A stretch of DNA of 64,000 nt, from contig JAUIAH010000032.1 in assembly GCA_030425385.1 (NCBI GenBank), positions 1 to 64,000 of the forward strand. Direction: 5' to 3'. Below the pieces are notes generated by a model that was given only the letters and a program-made list of their open reading frames with translations, had not been told where the DNA came from and ran no database searches. This stretch comes from Verrucomicrobiia bacterium. Its GTDB lineage: Bacteria > Verrucomicrobiota > Verrucomicrobiia > Verrucomicrobiales > DEV007. Positions 34,907-44,022 of the stretch are shown piece after piece (positions within the stretch are counted from its first letter, which is position 1; each line of letters opens with the position of its first letter). The position numbers and the translations under genes were made by a program.

Positions 34907-37104
34907 CAGCTGTTGGCACCTGGACGAGGCTTCACGACCACCCGAGAACCCTCCACCGTGGTCACTTCGACCGCGGCACCTTTGGCTAGATACTCCCCAT
35001 CGGAGACCACGTCGAGCACATCATTTCCAAACATCGCGGTTCCGGCTGGGCGCAGGGGTGTGAGCGCCTCTCCGCGGCGCCCGATGAGACTCGATTCCGC
35101 TCTTTCGATGCTGGTGGATTCGGTCTGCGGTGCCAGGTCGGGCAAGGAAGGCCCGGCGGGCGCTGAAGCCGATTGAAGGACCAGGCGCTTGAAGAGCGGG
35201 CTTTCGGGGAAGAAACGGGCTGTGAGGATCCCAATGATAACGGCGCCGCCCAGGGCAACTGTCAGGTTCCAAAGGGCATCTCCAACGCTATTCCCGTCGA
35301 GTTTCCAAGGGGAAAGCTCTCCCGAAGGCAAGACGACGCCGTCCGCCATCGTGTAGATGAGGGCGACGAGGATACAGACGAATCCCAGGAGTCCAGAGAC
35401 GAGGGTGCCTGGGAAGAAGACGAACTCGACAATGATGAGGACAATGCCAAGAACGAAGAGAGCGACCATTTCAAACCCAATCAGTTTCCCTGCGGCGTAG
35501 TGCCCAAAGAAGAAGAGGGCGAAGAGACCGAGTGAAAGAAATCCAAAGACACCAAATCCCGGCATGCGCAACTCTGCTTGCGCCGCGAGGAAGGCTACCA
35601 ACAGAATGATGGCGGAGAAACGAGTCACCCACTGTGCCAGCAATTCGAACCCGAGGGGCTCAGCCAACACGACCTCGCCATCAAGCGACTCCTTCTCCAT
35701 CAGTTCTTCCAGGGACTTGGCGATGCCTGCCGCCAAGGGCGCCGCTTCCCGCCAGGGGTCGACGGCTTCAGTCGCTGCGAGGCTGAGGAGATCGCCCACA
35801 TCACCTTCTTTCTTCTTCTTGAGGCGATAAGTCCCATCGTCCTGCTCCTCGACTACAAGGTCCGTCTCTTCCAAGGAATCGCCTGATTTCTCCTCACCCT
35901 CGGCTTTCTCCGGGATCATGAACTTCGTGGCGTAGAGTGGATCATGTCCGTTGGCGCGAGCCACTGACCGGCATAGGGGAACGAGGATGGCGTTGATCTT
36001 CCGACTCACATCATCCGAAAGATCGCCGAACGGCGTAACCACGGCTGCAGCCCCAATGGCACTCACCGGGCTCATGTAGATCTTATCGGTAGCCAGGGCG
36101 ATCAGGGCTCCTGCGGAGACGGCCGAGGGATTCACGTAGGCGTAGGTGGGCGTTTCCATCTTGCCGAGCGTCCGCATCATCAGTTCGCCGGTGTGCCAGG
36201 CCAGTCCGCCGGGTGTGTTTAGATCGAGGATGACCGCTTGCGCTTTCTCGTGCTCTGCGCGCTCTAACACCCGTCGCATGTAGTCAAAGCGAGCGCTATT
36301 CACGAGGTCATTCTTCCCGATCTCGATCACGACCACGCGGTCTTGGAACGACGTCTCCCGCATCTTCACGGAATCCAAGGGTGAGTCTTTCAGGTAGGCC
36401 CGCGGATCGTCTGCGTTGGTGAAACGTAAGGTTCCCTCAAGCCCCGCCATTTCTTTCAGGGCGTAGACGTCACGGGCAAGGCCCTCGGCGATGAAGCGTT
36501 TCCCTTCTTGCTCGGAGACGGCGTCTTGAGCTTCGACCATGAGCGTATCGCCTTTCTTGGAAATGATCTTCTCGCCCCAGGTCACCTCCAGGTCTTCGTT
36601 CCAGATGGCCTCGACCAGCTTGGGATCCCGTCCTTTGCTCATGGCGACCGCGCGCGCAGTGGCGAGATTGAACGACTCCATCTTGGCTTTCATGTTCCCG
36701 TCGCCCAGGATGGGACTTCCCCCGATGATACTTGCCGGCGCCATGTAGATCGTGTCCGTGGAGAAGGCGAGGAGGGCCCCCGCATCCACGGCCATCGAGT
36801 CGACAAAGGCGTAGGTGGGAATGCCTTCGAGCTGGCCAAGCCCGCCCATGATGAGATTGATCTCATCCCAATTGGTGTCCATGAGACAGTGAATCTGGAG
36901 GATCAGCGCAGCCGTTTGGTTAGGATCCAGCTCCTCGATGATCTCGAAGGCCTCTTTCGCATTGCTCTTGTTCAAGCCATTCGTCACATTGACGACCACG
37001 ATCTCTTTGCTGGCTGTGCTAGGGGATTGGGGGACGATTTCTTGGGCCCATGCCATTCCAGACACCAAGAGAAGCAAGAGAAGTTGACGCATCGGGGTAG
37101 TCAT
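34906..37104 (-). CDS. NfeD-type membrane serine protease with duplicated ClpP-like domain
   Basis: From ATG 37104 the product is 732 residues with a signal peptide (MTTPMRQLLLLLLVSGMAWAQ). Two ClpP/SppA-like domains follow. In the second (about 255-370), DLNTPGG and AVSAGALIALATDKIYMSP supply the oxyanion Gly pair and the nucleophile Ser (S330), as in NfeD/1510-N proteases. In the first (about 35-160), the equivalent segment reads AVDAGALLAFSTDTIYMAP, with Asp (D107) at the Ser position and no PGG, so this copy is probably inactive. Five or so membrane helices (about 500-640) precede a C-terminal OB-fold NfeD domain (about 660-732). Such proteins cleave stomatin partners, but no stomatin gene is adjacent. 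It is divergent from dnaG across 64 bp. Confidence 0.85.
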   Translation of the reverse strand: MTTPMRQLLLLLLVSGMAWAQEIVPQSPSTASKEIVVVNVTNGLNKSNAKEAFEIIEELDPNQTAALILQIHCLMDTNWDEINLIMGGLGQLEGIPTYAFVDSMAVDAGALLAFSTDTIYMAPASIIGGSPILGDGNMKAKMESFNLATARAVAMSKGRDPKLVEAIWNEDLEVTWGEKIISKKGDTLMVEAQDAVSEQEGKRFIAEGLARDVYALKEMAGLEGTLRFTNADDPRAYLKDSPLDSVKMRETSFQDRVVVIEIGKNDLVNSARFDYMRRVLERAEHEKAQAVILDLNTPGGLAWHTGELMMRTLGKMETPTYAYVNPSAVSAGALIALATDKIYMSPVSAIGAAAVVTPFGDLSDDVSRKINAILVPLCRSVARANGHDPLYATKFMIPEKAEGEEKSGDSLEETDLVVEEQDDGTYRLKKKKEGDVGDLLSLAATEAVDPWREAAPLAAGIAKSLEELMEKESLDGEVVLAEPLGFELLAQWVTRFSAIILLVAFLAAQAELRMPGFGVFGFLSLGLFALFFFGHYAAGKLIGFEMVALFVLGIVLIIVEFVFFPGTLVSGLLGFVCILVALIYTMADGVVLPSGELSPWKLDGNSVGDALWNLTVALGGAVIIGILTARFFPESPLFKRLVLQSASAPAGPSLPDLAPQTESTSIERAESSLIGRRGEALTPLRPAGTAMFGNDVLDVVSDGEYLAKGAAVEVTTVEGSRVVVKPRPGANS

Positions 37105-37168
37105 GTGGGAGAATCGAGGCGAGAGGTCGTTCCGAATGGATGCTAACATGAGAGTCTAGATTGCGCTG

Positions 37169-38965
37169 ATGATTTCTGAAGAAACGGTCGAACGCGTGCT
37201 TGGCAGCACGGACATCGTGGAACTCGTCCAGTCCTACTTTCCCCTGCGGCGAGTGGGGACGGATTACACGGCGCTGTGTCCCTTTCACAGTGAGAAGACC
37301 CCGTCATTCACCGTCAGCCCGTCGCGCCAGATGTTCTACTGCTTCGGCTGTGGTGCGGGGGGCGGAGCGGCGCGATTTCTCATGGAGCGGGAGAGCATCG
37401 ACTTTCCCACCGCCATTCGCCGCCTGGGTGAGCGCGCGGGCATTCCGATCGTAGAAGAAGCCGTCTCCGCGGAAGAAGCGGCCAAGCATCAGCAGAAAGC
37501 CTCATTGCTGGCCGTGCATCAAGAAGTGGCGCGGTGGTTTCACCTCAATCTACTCAAGAAACCCTATGCGGACCATGCCCGGGAGTATCTCAAGAAACGG
37601 GCCTTGGGCATCGAGATCGCGCGGGACTGGCAGCTCGGCTACGCGCCAGCCGATACGCGGATGTTCTTCGAATGGGCGCGCTCCAAAGGATACAACACCC
37701 AGACGCTCATTGACGCAGGATTGGCGGCAGAACGAGAGGGGCCCACGGGGGGAACACGGATCACCTGCCGCTTTCGAGATCGCTTGATGTTCCCCGTTTG
37801 CAATGACTTTGGAGAGGTCATCGCCTTCAGCGGGCGCACGCTGGATCCCGAGGCTAGTGTTGCCAAATATCTGAACTCGCCTGAGACCTCACTCTTCAGC
37901 AAGAAGAAGACGCTCTTTGGCTTGCACCGGAGCAAGCGCCCCATTCTCAAGCAGGGCAACGCTGTCATCTGCGAGGGGCAGATTGACCTCATCACCTGTT
38001 TCGCCAACGGGATCGAGAACTTCGTGGCGCCCCTCGGTACGGCGTTCACGGCAGAGCACGCCAGGATGCTCAAGCGCCTCACGCAAGAAGTCATCGTCTG
38101 CTTCGATGCGGACGCGGCAGGGTTCAAAGCCGCCCAGCGAACCTTCAAGGCATTGGCCGAGGCGAGTGTCTTCGTCAAGGCGGTGGAAATGCCTGCTGGC
38201 GAAGATCCCGATTCCTTCATCAAGCAGTATGGGGCGGCGGCTTTTCGTGAACTTCTCGACCGCGCAGAGGATTTCCTGGACTATCACATCAACCATCGCG
38301 CTCAGGGCGAAGATCTGAATTCGCCCCGAGTGCAGCACGAAGTCGCCCGTGAGCTTTCGGACAACATCGCCCTCATCGGGGACAAGCTCATGCAGGATGC
38401 GATGATCCACGGTGCCGCCTCGCGCTTGGGACTCTCGCACGATGAATTCCGGCGGTCCGTCTTCAATGCGCAGAAACGCCACGCCAAACAGAAGGAAAGG
38501 GAAGCACGCTGGGCGGAGAACGAGGACGTGTTTCAAGAAATCTTTACGTTTCAAGACAGCACCGCCCGCCTCTTGTGTCAGATGGCCCTGATCGATAGCG
38601 AAGCCAAGCAATGGCTCGCAGCACAAGTTCAAGATTTCCAAGATATCCAGTATCTTCCAGATGGATCGGTGATTTCCAAAGTTGCTTTAGCGACCTTCAA
38701 TCCCGCAGAGCCGCATGCCGTTACGGCATTTATAGCCAGTCAAGATGGGGCTATGGAGAATGCACTGTCTCAATTAACTATAAAGCCTCCTGAAGGGAAC
38801 CATTTGCGGGCAGCTCAAGACGCATGGAATGGCCTAACCAAAGGACTGGTAAAACGTCGGCTGCAGGAAGTGGAAGGACGGCTTCGCAGCGGATCCTTAC
38901 AATCTGATGAAATGGTGGCATTGTTAGGAGAGATGCAGAGGCTGAAAGAATCACTTGACCGTTAA
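37169..38965 (+). CDS. dnaG: DNA primase
   Basis: The 598-residue primase starts with the zinc-binding domain (C37, H40, C58, C61 in ALCPFHSEKTPSF and FYCFGCGAGG). The RNA-polymerase core (about 120-250) follows, then the TOPRIM domain with NAVICEGQIDLI (catalytic Glu) and VIVCFDADAAG (Asp pair) at about 265-320. The C-terminal part is helical and probably the helicase-interaction domain. It synthesises primers for lagging-strand replication. The last 280 bp are visibly more AT-rich than the rest. It is followed after 79 bp by rpoD, giving the dnaG-rpoD core of the classic macromolecular synthesis operon without rpsU. Confidence 0.97.
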   Translation: MISEETVERVLGSTDIVELVQSYFPLRRVGTDYTALCPFHSEKTPSFTVSPSRQMFYCFGCGAGGGAARFLMERESIDFPTAIRRLGERAGIPIVEEAVSAEEAAKHQQKASLLAVHQEVARWFHLNLLKKPYADHAREYLKKRALGIEIARDWQLGYAPADTRMFFEWARSKGYNTQTLIDAGLAAEREGPTGGTRITCRFRDRLMFPVCNDFGEVIAFSGRTLDPEASVAKYLNSPETSLFSKKKTLFGLHRSKRPILKQGNAVICEGQIDLITCFANGIENFVAPLGTAFTAEHARMLKRLTQEVIVCFDADAAGFKAAQRTFKALAEASVFVKAVEMPAGEDPDSFIKQYGAAAFRELLDRAEDFLDYHINHRAQGEDLNSPRVQHEVARELSDNIALIGDKLMQDAMIHGAASRLGLSHDEFRRSVFNAQKRHAKQKEREARWAENEDVFQEIFTFQDSTARLLCQMALIDSEAKQWLAAQVQDFQDIQYLPDGSVISKVALATFNPAEPHAVTAFIASQDGAMENALSQLTIKPPEGNHLRAAQDAWNGLTKGLVKRRLQEVEGRLRSGSLQSDEMVALLGEMQRLKESLDR

Positions 38966-39044
38966 TCGTGCGCCTCCGATGTTCTCCCGCTTTCAGTTAG
39001 AAACTCCCACCTCCTGAAGGCGCTCCTCAACAGCACCCTCTCTT

Positions 39045-40799
39045 ATGGCACAAAGTAGGTCGACCAATCGCAGGATATCCAAACCACTCACCATCTCTAA
39101 ACTCAAACCTTCCCGTCGCCGTGAGCGCTCCCGTTCCGTCGACAACGGCAAGCAGAAGCCCAAGGAACCTGCCACTGTCGTCGCCCCTCCTGATGGCATC
39201 CAGGCCGTCGATTCTCCCGCAGTTCAGGAGAAAGTCCGTGAGCTGATCAAGCTCGCCAAAGAGCAAGGTCATCTCACTTTTGATGACATCAATGATGCTC
39301 TCCCGACATCGCTCATCTCTCCAGATGGACTCGAAGAAGTCCTCCGACGACTCCAGAATATGGAGTTTGATATCGTGGATGCCTCAGAAGTGGATCGTCC
39401 CCGCGAAGCCACGAAAGAACGTGAAGAGTCCAAGGCGGAAGCGCCCAAGTATGATTCGCTTGATGATCCTGTTAGAATGTATCTCAAGCAGATGGGTCAG
39501 GTGCCACTCCTCACCCGTGAGCAAGAAGTTGAGATTTCGAAGCGGATCGAGAAAGCGGAGAGCACGGCGCACAAGTTCCTCTTCGGTTTCGGATGCACGC
39601 CTAACACCTTCTTGGAATTGGCTCAGAAATTGTTAGATGGTGCCGAGCGTTTCGACAAAGTCATCATCGATAAGAAGATCGAGAGCCGGGAGCGCTATCT
39701 GAAGGCGTTGCCACGTTTGTGTGATCGCCTTCGTGACCAGAGTGCGGAGATGGAGCGGCTTCACGCGCGCCGCATCAGCCTGGTGGAGAGTGAGAAGGAG
39801 ATTCCCGCTGCGCTCGAGGAGGAGATCAAGAAGCTCACCACGACCCTCACGCGCACCTACAATCGATTCTACTTCAAGAACAAGGTTATCGAAGAGTTTG
39901 TCACGACGATTGATAGTGCCGAGAATGCACTGAGCCGCTTGTGGTCCCGCCCAAAGACCGCGCAAGTGAAAGAAGAAATCGCGCGACAGCAAGAGCTTAG
40001 CTGGCTGACAAAGGATGAGTTCAAGCATCACTACGCCGAGCTGAAGCAGTGGATGCAGGCAGCGCTGCAAGCCAAGACGGAGATGGTCGAAGCCAACCTC
40101 CGTCTTGTCATTTCGATTGCCAAGAAATACACCAACCGCGGTCTCTCGTTCCTTGATCTTATACAAGAAGGCAACATGGGCCTGATGAAGGCGGTGGAGA
40201 AATTTGAGTATCGTCGTGGTTATAAGTTTTCGACTTACGCCACCTGGTGGATTCGCCAGGCGATCACCCGTTCCATTGCAGACCAGGCGCGGACGATCCG
40301 CATCCCGGTGCACATGATCGAGACAATCAACAAACTCATGCGGGTGCAGAAACAGCTCGTTCAAGAGTATGGCCGTGAGCCTAGCCCCGATGAGATCGCG
40401 GAAGAGATTCACTTGCCGGTGGAGCGTGTTCGGGCCGTCCTCCGCATGGCGCAGCAACCCATCTCTCTGCAAGCGCCCGTAGGTGAAAGTGACGACACCA
40501 GCTTTGGTGACTTCATCGAAGACAAAGCTGCCGAGAATCCCATGGAAATGACAGGTTTCTCGATGTTGCGCGATAAGATCAAGGACGTGCTCGATACCCT
40601 TACGGATCGGGAGCGCCAAGTCTTGGAACAGCGTTTCGGCCTCGTCGATGGATACAGCCGCACTTTGGAAGAGGTCGGCCGCCAATTCCAGGTGACTCGG
40701 GAGCGGATCCGTCAGATCGAGGCGAAGGCCTTGCGCAAGATGCGTCACCCGACGCGGATTCGGAAGCTGGAAGGCTTCATCGAAATGTCCCAAATCTAA
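39045..40799 (+). CDS. rpoD: RNA polymerase primary sigma factor
   Basis: This is a 584-residue group 1 sigma-70. Region 1.1 is recognisable at about 58-100 ([20 protein letters not shown]), region 1.2 at about 137-170 ([20 protein letters not shown]), then a nonconserved spacer. Regions 2.1-2.4 run at about 345-425 ([40 protein letters not shown]), region 3 at about 430-500, and region 4.2 ends with [18 protein letters not shown]. The helix-turn-helix and the -10-melting tryptophans are intact, so it is the housekeeping sigma. The N-terminal 50 residues are basic and low complexity. No Shine-Dalgarno sequence is visible; the start is preceded by a pyrimidine tract (CCCTCTCTT). Confidence 0.97.
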   Translation: MAQSRSTNRRISKPLTISKLKPSRRRERSRSVDNGKQKPKEPATVVAPPDGIQAVDSPAVQEKVRELIKLAKEQGHLTFDDINDALPTSLISPDGLEEVLRRLQNMEFDIVDASEVDRPREATKEREESKAEAPKYDSLDDPVRMYLKQMGQVPLLTREQEVEISKRIEKAESTAHKFLFGFGCTPNTFLELAQKLLDGAERFDKVIIDKKIESRERYLKALPRLCDRLRDQSAEMERLHARRISLVESEKEIPAALEEEIKKLTTTLTRTYNRFYFKNKVIEEFVTTIDSAENALSRLWSRPKTAQVKEEIARQQELSWLTKDEFKHHYAELKQWMQAALQAKTEMVEANLRLVISIAKKYTNRGLSFLDLIQEGNMGLMKAVEKFEYRRGYKFSTYATWWIRQAITRSIADQARTIRIPVHMIETINKLMRVQKQLVQEYGREPSPDEIAEEIHLPVERVRAVLRMAQQPISLQAPVGESDDTSFGDFIEDKAAENPMEMTGFSMLRDKIKDVLDTLTDRERQVLEQRFGLVDGYSRTLEEVGRQFQVTRERIRQIEAKALRKMRHPTRIRKLEGFIEMSQI

Positions 40800-40808
40800 C
40801 ATCACAAG

Positions 40809-43235
40809 ATGTTTGAGAGCGAGGCTCCTCCTCGTGCGCGCACCAAGGTAGCGCTCGTTCTCACCCTTGGAATTACTTTTAGCCCCATGGGTTGGCGTAT
40901 GTCTGCTCATGGGGCTTCTCCATCTCTAGCAGAAGCCGATCGCTTATGGCGGTCAGGGCAATCCGCCGCGTCGCGGGAAGCGTTGGTGGCGTTGTTAGAG
41001 AGCGATGCCCGCCAAGAGGCGTTGAAACGCCTTACCGAGATCGATTTGCGCGGTGAGAACTACGAATCGGCTGCTCGATGGCTTGAGGCGGGCACCTGGG
41101 AGGGGAAACCCTTTTGGGAAGCGCAGCTTGCAATTGGGCAAGGGGACCGAGAGCGCGGCATGCGCATCCTTCGAGATGTGGTCGAGCAGGAAGAGGAGCC
41201 GTTGCTTGAGGCGCGCCTCACCCTGGCAGCACTGTTCCTGGAGTCCATGCAAGTTGAGCAAGCTGCTGCGATGCTGAATCCCCTGGAGCGCTCGGATGGG
41301 GTCCGGGTCGACTTCTTGAAAGCGCGGCTGTCCTTTCTCACTGGCAAATCCGAAGACGCCTTCAATCGCTATGAACGCCTGAGGCAGAATGGTGCTGGCC
41401 TCTCTGAGACAATGATAGAGCAAGTTTATTTGGATCTCGCCAAGCTTCGAGCGGCAAATGGGCAATTTGAAAGTGTTGAGGAAGTTCTCAAGCGCTACTT
41501 CGAGTCCTTCCCAAACTCACCGCATCATCGCAGAGCGGTGGAATTGTTAGAGCTGCATCCTGAACTGATGGCTGATGGCAAGCATGGCGCCTGGTTAGCC
41601 TGGGCCAAGAAGCTTGGGGGATCCATCGAGGCTCTCATGGTGCTTCACGTCGCCCGTCTGCAGGCGAGTGAAGAGCGATTCCAGGAAGCACTGGCTCGTC
41701 TTGAAACGATGCGCGATGTCCAGGGCAAGCTGGCTGATGAGTATTTGGTAGAGCAAGCGCGCTGGCTGCTGGCAAGTGGACAAGCAAGTGCTTGTTTGGA
41801 GGTCTTGCCATCGGCGCGTTTGGCTGCCGTCGAGAATGAATCGAGGCGGCACGATCTCCATTTCCTGCGTGGACTAGCTCTCTTTCAAACCGGCCAGATC
41901 GCCCAGGCGCATGCCACTTTCGAGCAGGTGCGCGGCCAAGTGTCAGAGGTTTCTAAGGCCCTCGCATTCACTTATAATGCGGTGGTCACCGCTACAGCTC
42001 CTGAAGATACTGAAGACCTCAAGAGAGGTTTGGCCTCCATCGCCGCCCTCGCAGATAATGATCACCATGTGCGGGGTGACGCTGAGTATGGAAAGCTCAT
42101 GATCCTCGCGCGTTCTCCGGACGACGGAGAGTTATTGCTCCAGGCCTTCAATCGTTATCTGGCAGATTACCCAAGTCATCACCATGCGATCGATGTCCAC
42201 CTGGCGCGAGCTGAGTGGTCCCTGCGTGCCTGGCAACCCAGGGTGGAGCTGGCCTCAATGAGTGTTGCTGCGTTAGGTGGCGACTTTGTGGAATCCATGG
42301 ACGACGCGCAGAGACAGAGAGCGGATTACCTAGCGCTTTGGTTGGCGAAAGTGAAAGGTAATTGGGAGGAGTGTCGACAGCGAAGCAAAGAATTCCTGAG
42401 CGAAAGGCCGGATTCGCCTTGGCTGCCTCATGTCCACCTCCGCATGGCGGAAGCCTGGCTCGCACAAGGGGATCCCGAGAAAGCCATGACGGAGCTGGAT
42501 CAGGTCTCTCCAGGGATGAATGGCGGCCGAGACGATTTGCAGGTAGCGTTTCTCAAGACCCAGATCCTTCAGCGGCAGGGGCACTTGGAAGAGGCAATCG
42601 CCGCCTGGGGCGACTTGATTGATCGGAGCACGGGAGATCAGCAATGGGTGGCGCGCCATCAGCAAGCCTTGGCGTTCTATCAGAAAGGTGATGTGGATTT
42701 GGCGGAAGCGCAATGGAATGCGGTGATCGATGGGGCGCCACCTTCCCCGATCCTCTTTCGTTCGCTGATTGCCAAGGTAGAGATGCTTACCGTGCGTGCG
42801 CAGCAAGACCCGACTTGGAATGCGCCAGCCCTTGAACTGCTCCGCCGTGTTCTCGAGCATCCCGAGGCGACTTTTGAATGGAAGCAAGAAGTGCGTTATC
42901 GTCAGGGCATGATTCATCAGCAAGCGGGAGATGCGCCCATGGCCCTGGTGACGCTTCAAGAGGTGGTCACGCGTCATCAGGAACGGCTGGATGAAATCGA
43001 GGCTGCCATCGAGAAAGCGCCGCCTTCGCCATCACCTGAATGGTTCTACCTCGCGGGCTTCGAGGCCGTCATGCTGCTGGAAAAGCGTGAGTATTGGAAA
43101 GAAGCCGCACGACTAGCAGACATCTTGGCGCGAGTGCCAGGACCGCGAGCCGAGGAAGCCTCGCTCCGCGCTCGTCGAATCCGGGTGGAACGCTGGTCTT
43201 TCTACGATGACGATGAGGAACCAGCACTCCGGTAG
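40809..43235 (+). CDS. Exported TPR-repeat protein
   Basis: The 808-residue product has an N-terminal hydrophobic segment (KVALVLTLGITFSPMGW) that can serve as a signal peptide after a charged start, with cleavage plausible near AHGA. Almost the whole remainder is helical repeats with TPR-type spacing, for example ALVALLESDARQEALKRLTE, LRGLALFQTGQIAQAHATFE, VHLRMAEAWLAQGDPEKAM, AFLKTQILQRQGHLEEAI and YRQGMIHQQAGDAPMALVTL. This layout resembles periplasmic TPR scaffolds such as the YbgF/outer-lipoprotein type, but no partner genes are adjacent. It begins 9 bp after the rpoD stop and may be transcribed with it. It ends 6 bp from the convergent L,D-transpeptidase gene. Confidence 0.78.
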   Translation: MFESEAPPRARTKVALVLTLGITFSPMGWRMSAHGASPSLAEADRLWRSGQSAASREALVALLESDARQEALKRLTEIDLRGENYESAARWLEAGTWEGKPFWEAQLAIGQGDRERGMRILRDVVEQEEEPLLEARLTLAALFLESMQVEQAAAMLNPLERSDGVRVDFLKARLSFLTGKSEDAFNRYERLRQNGAGLSETMIEQVYLDLAKLRAANGQFESVEEVLKRYFESFPNSPHHRRAVELLELHPELMADGKHGAWLAWAKKLGGSIEALMVLHVARLQASEERFQEALARLETMRDVQGKLADEYLVEQARWLLASGQASACLEVLPSARLAAVENESRRHDLHFLRGLALFQTGQIAQAHATFEQVRGQVSEVSKALAFTYNAVVTATAPEDTEDLKRGLASIAALADNDHHVRGDAEYGKLMILARSPDDGELLLQAFNRYLADYPSHHHAIDVHLARAEWSLRAWQPRVELASMSVAALGGDFVESMDDAQRQRADYLALWLAKVKGNWEECRQRSKEFLSERPDSPWLPHVHLRMAEAWLAQGDPEKAMTELDQVSPGMNGGRDDLQVAFLKTQILQRQGHLEEAIAAWGDLIDRSTGDQQWVARHQQALAFYQKGDVDLAEAQWNAVIDGAPPSPILFRSLIAKVEMLTVRAQQDPTWNAPALELLRRVLEHPEATFEWKQEVRYRQGMIHQQAGDAPMALVTLQEVVTRHQERLDEIEAAIEKAPPSPSPEWFYLAGFEAVMLLEKREYWKEAARLADILARVPGPRAEEASLRARRIRVERWSFYDDDEEPALR

Positions 43236-43241
43236 CCATTG

Positions 43242-44015
43242 CTATGGAAGTTGCCAAGCTGTCCGGAGTGAGCGGTATTGTTTCTCTGGCAGTTGCACCA
43301 AATGCGGCTGCTTGCGCCGATCTAGCCATCGGGTGAGCTTAACCATGTGCGGCACAGACATGGCCGTACAACCAGCCGTGCCTACTTTGGGGCCTCTCCA
43401 GATGTGCAAGAAGATGCACGAACCTTTGGCATGGTAGGGCAGGGCATTGTGGGCAACGACCACTCCCCAATCATACAAAGGATCATCACGCAGCATGATC
43501 TCGGCACTGCTCCAATCGGGTTTGGCAATGTCTCTGAGATCAACGAGGCGGTTGTAATGACGTGAGTCAGGATCGTCGACACCACGCAGGGTTGGCACAA
43601 GTGGGCGATAGGGAAACCGTGTGATGCCTGCATCTGGTGGAGATGCCTTGCCAAAGGCTTCTGTTAGGGTGAAAGTGCCCGCCGGGCCGCAGCCGTCGCC
43701 TTCTTGTTTGATGGGATCGGATGAATGGGCTGGTGGACCTCCATGAACACCGATGCCCCATCCCAAACCGCTTCGCCCGACGACGACTGGCCACGAATCT
43801 ACCATCTGCCATCCGTGATTCGTTTCATCCCTTGCAAAGCGTCGAAGCGTGCCAGTGACAGCGCGCCACTCTTCCGTGGTGACCAGCAGTAGTTGCCGAC
43901 AGTGTTCAAGCATTCGGGCTTGGCCTTTGGTATCAAAGGGAGGCGCCTTGGACTCGTTGGCGAAAGTGTTCATGAGAGTCATCAAGAACGCGAGAAAGAT
44001 GGAGGATAGCTTCAC
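43242..44015 (-). CDS. L,D-transpeptidase-family (YkuD) protein
   Basis: GTG 44015 is chosen as the start because it lies 7 bp after the stop of the upstream CotH gene and gives a signal peptide (VKLSSIFLAFLMTLMNTFANE). The 257-residue product carries the YkuD catalytic core: HAKGSCIFLHIW (about 195-206) with the conserved His, then GTAGCTAMS (about 212-220) with nucleophile C216 in the S/T-x-G-C pattern. The upstream GIGVHGG and GDGCGPAGTFTLTEAFG segments are typical of the long-form family of this enzyme (E. coli YafK/ErfK-like). It forms or remodels 3-3 peptidoglycan cross-links or attaches proteins to the wall. It is co-directional with the CotH gene. Confidence 0.85.
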   Translation of the reverse strand: MKLSSIFLAFLMTLMNTFANESKAPPFDTKGQARMLEHCRQLLLVTTEEWRAVTGTLRRFARDETNHGWQMVDSWPVVVGRSGLGWGIGVHGGPPAHSSDPIKQEGDGCGPAGTFTLTEAFGKASPPDAGITRFPYRPLVPTLRGVDDPDSRHYNRLVDLRDIAKPDWSSAEIMLRDDPLYDWGVVVAHNALPYHAKGSCIFLHIWRGPKVGTAGCTAMSVPHMVKLTRWLDRRKQPHLVQLPEKQYRSLRTAWQLP

Positions 44016-44022
44016 GGGGATG

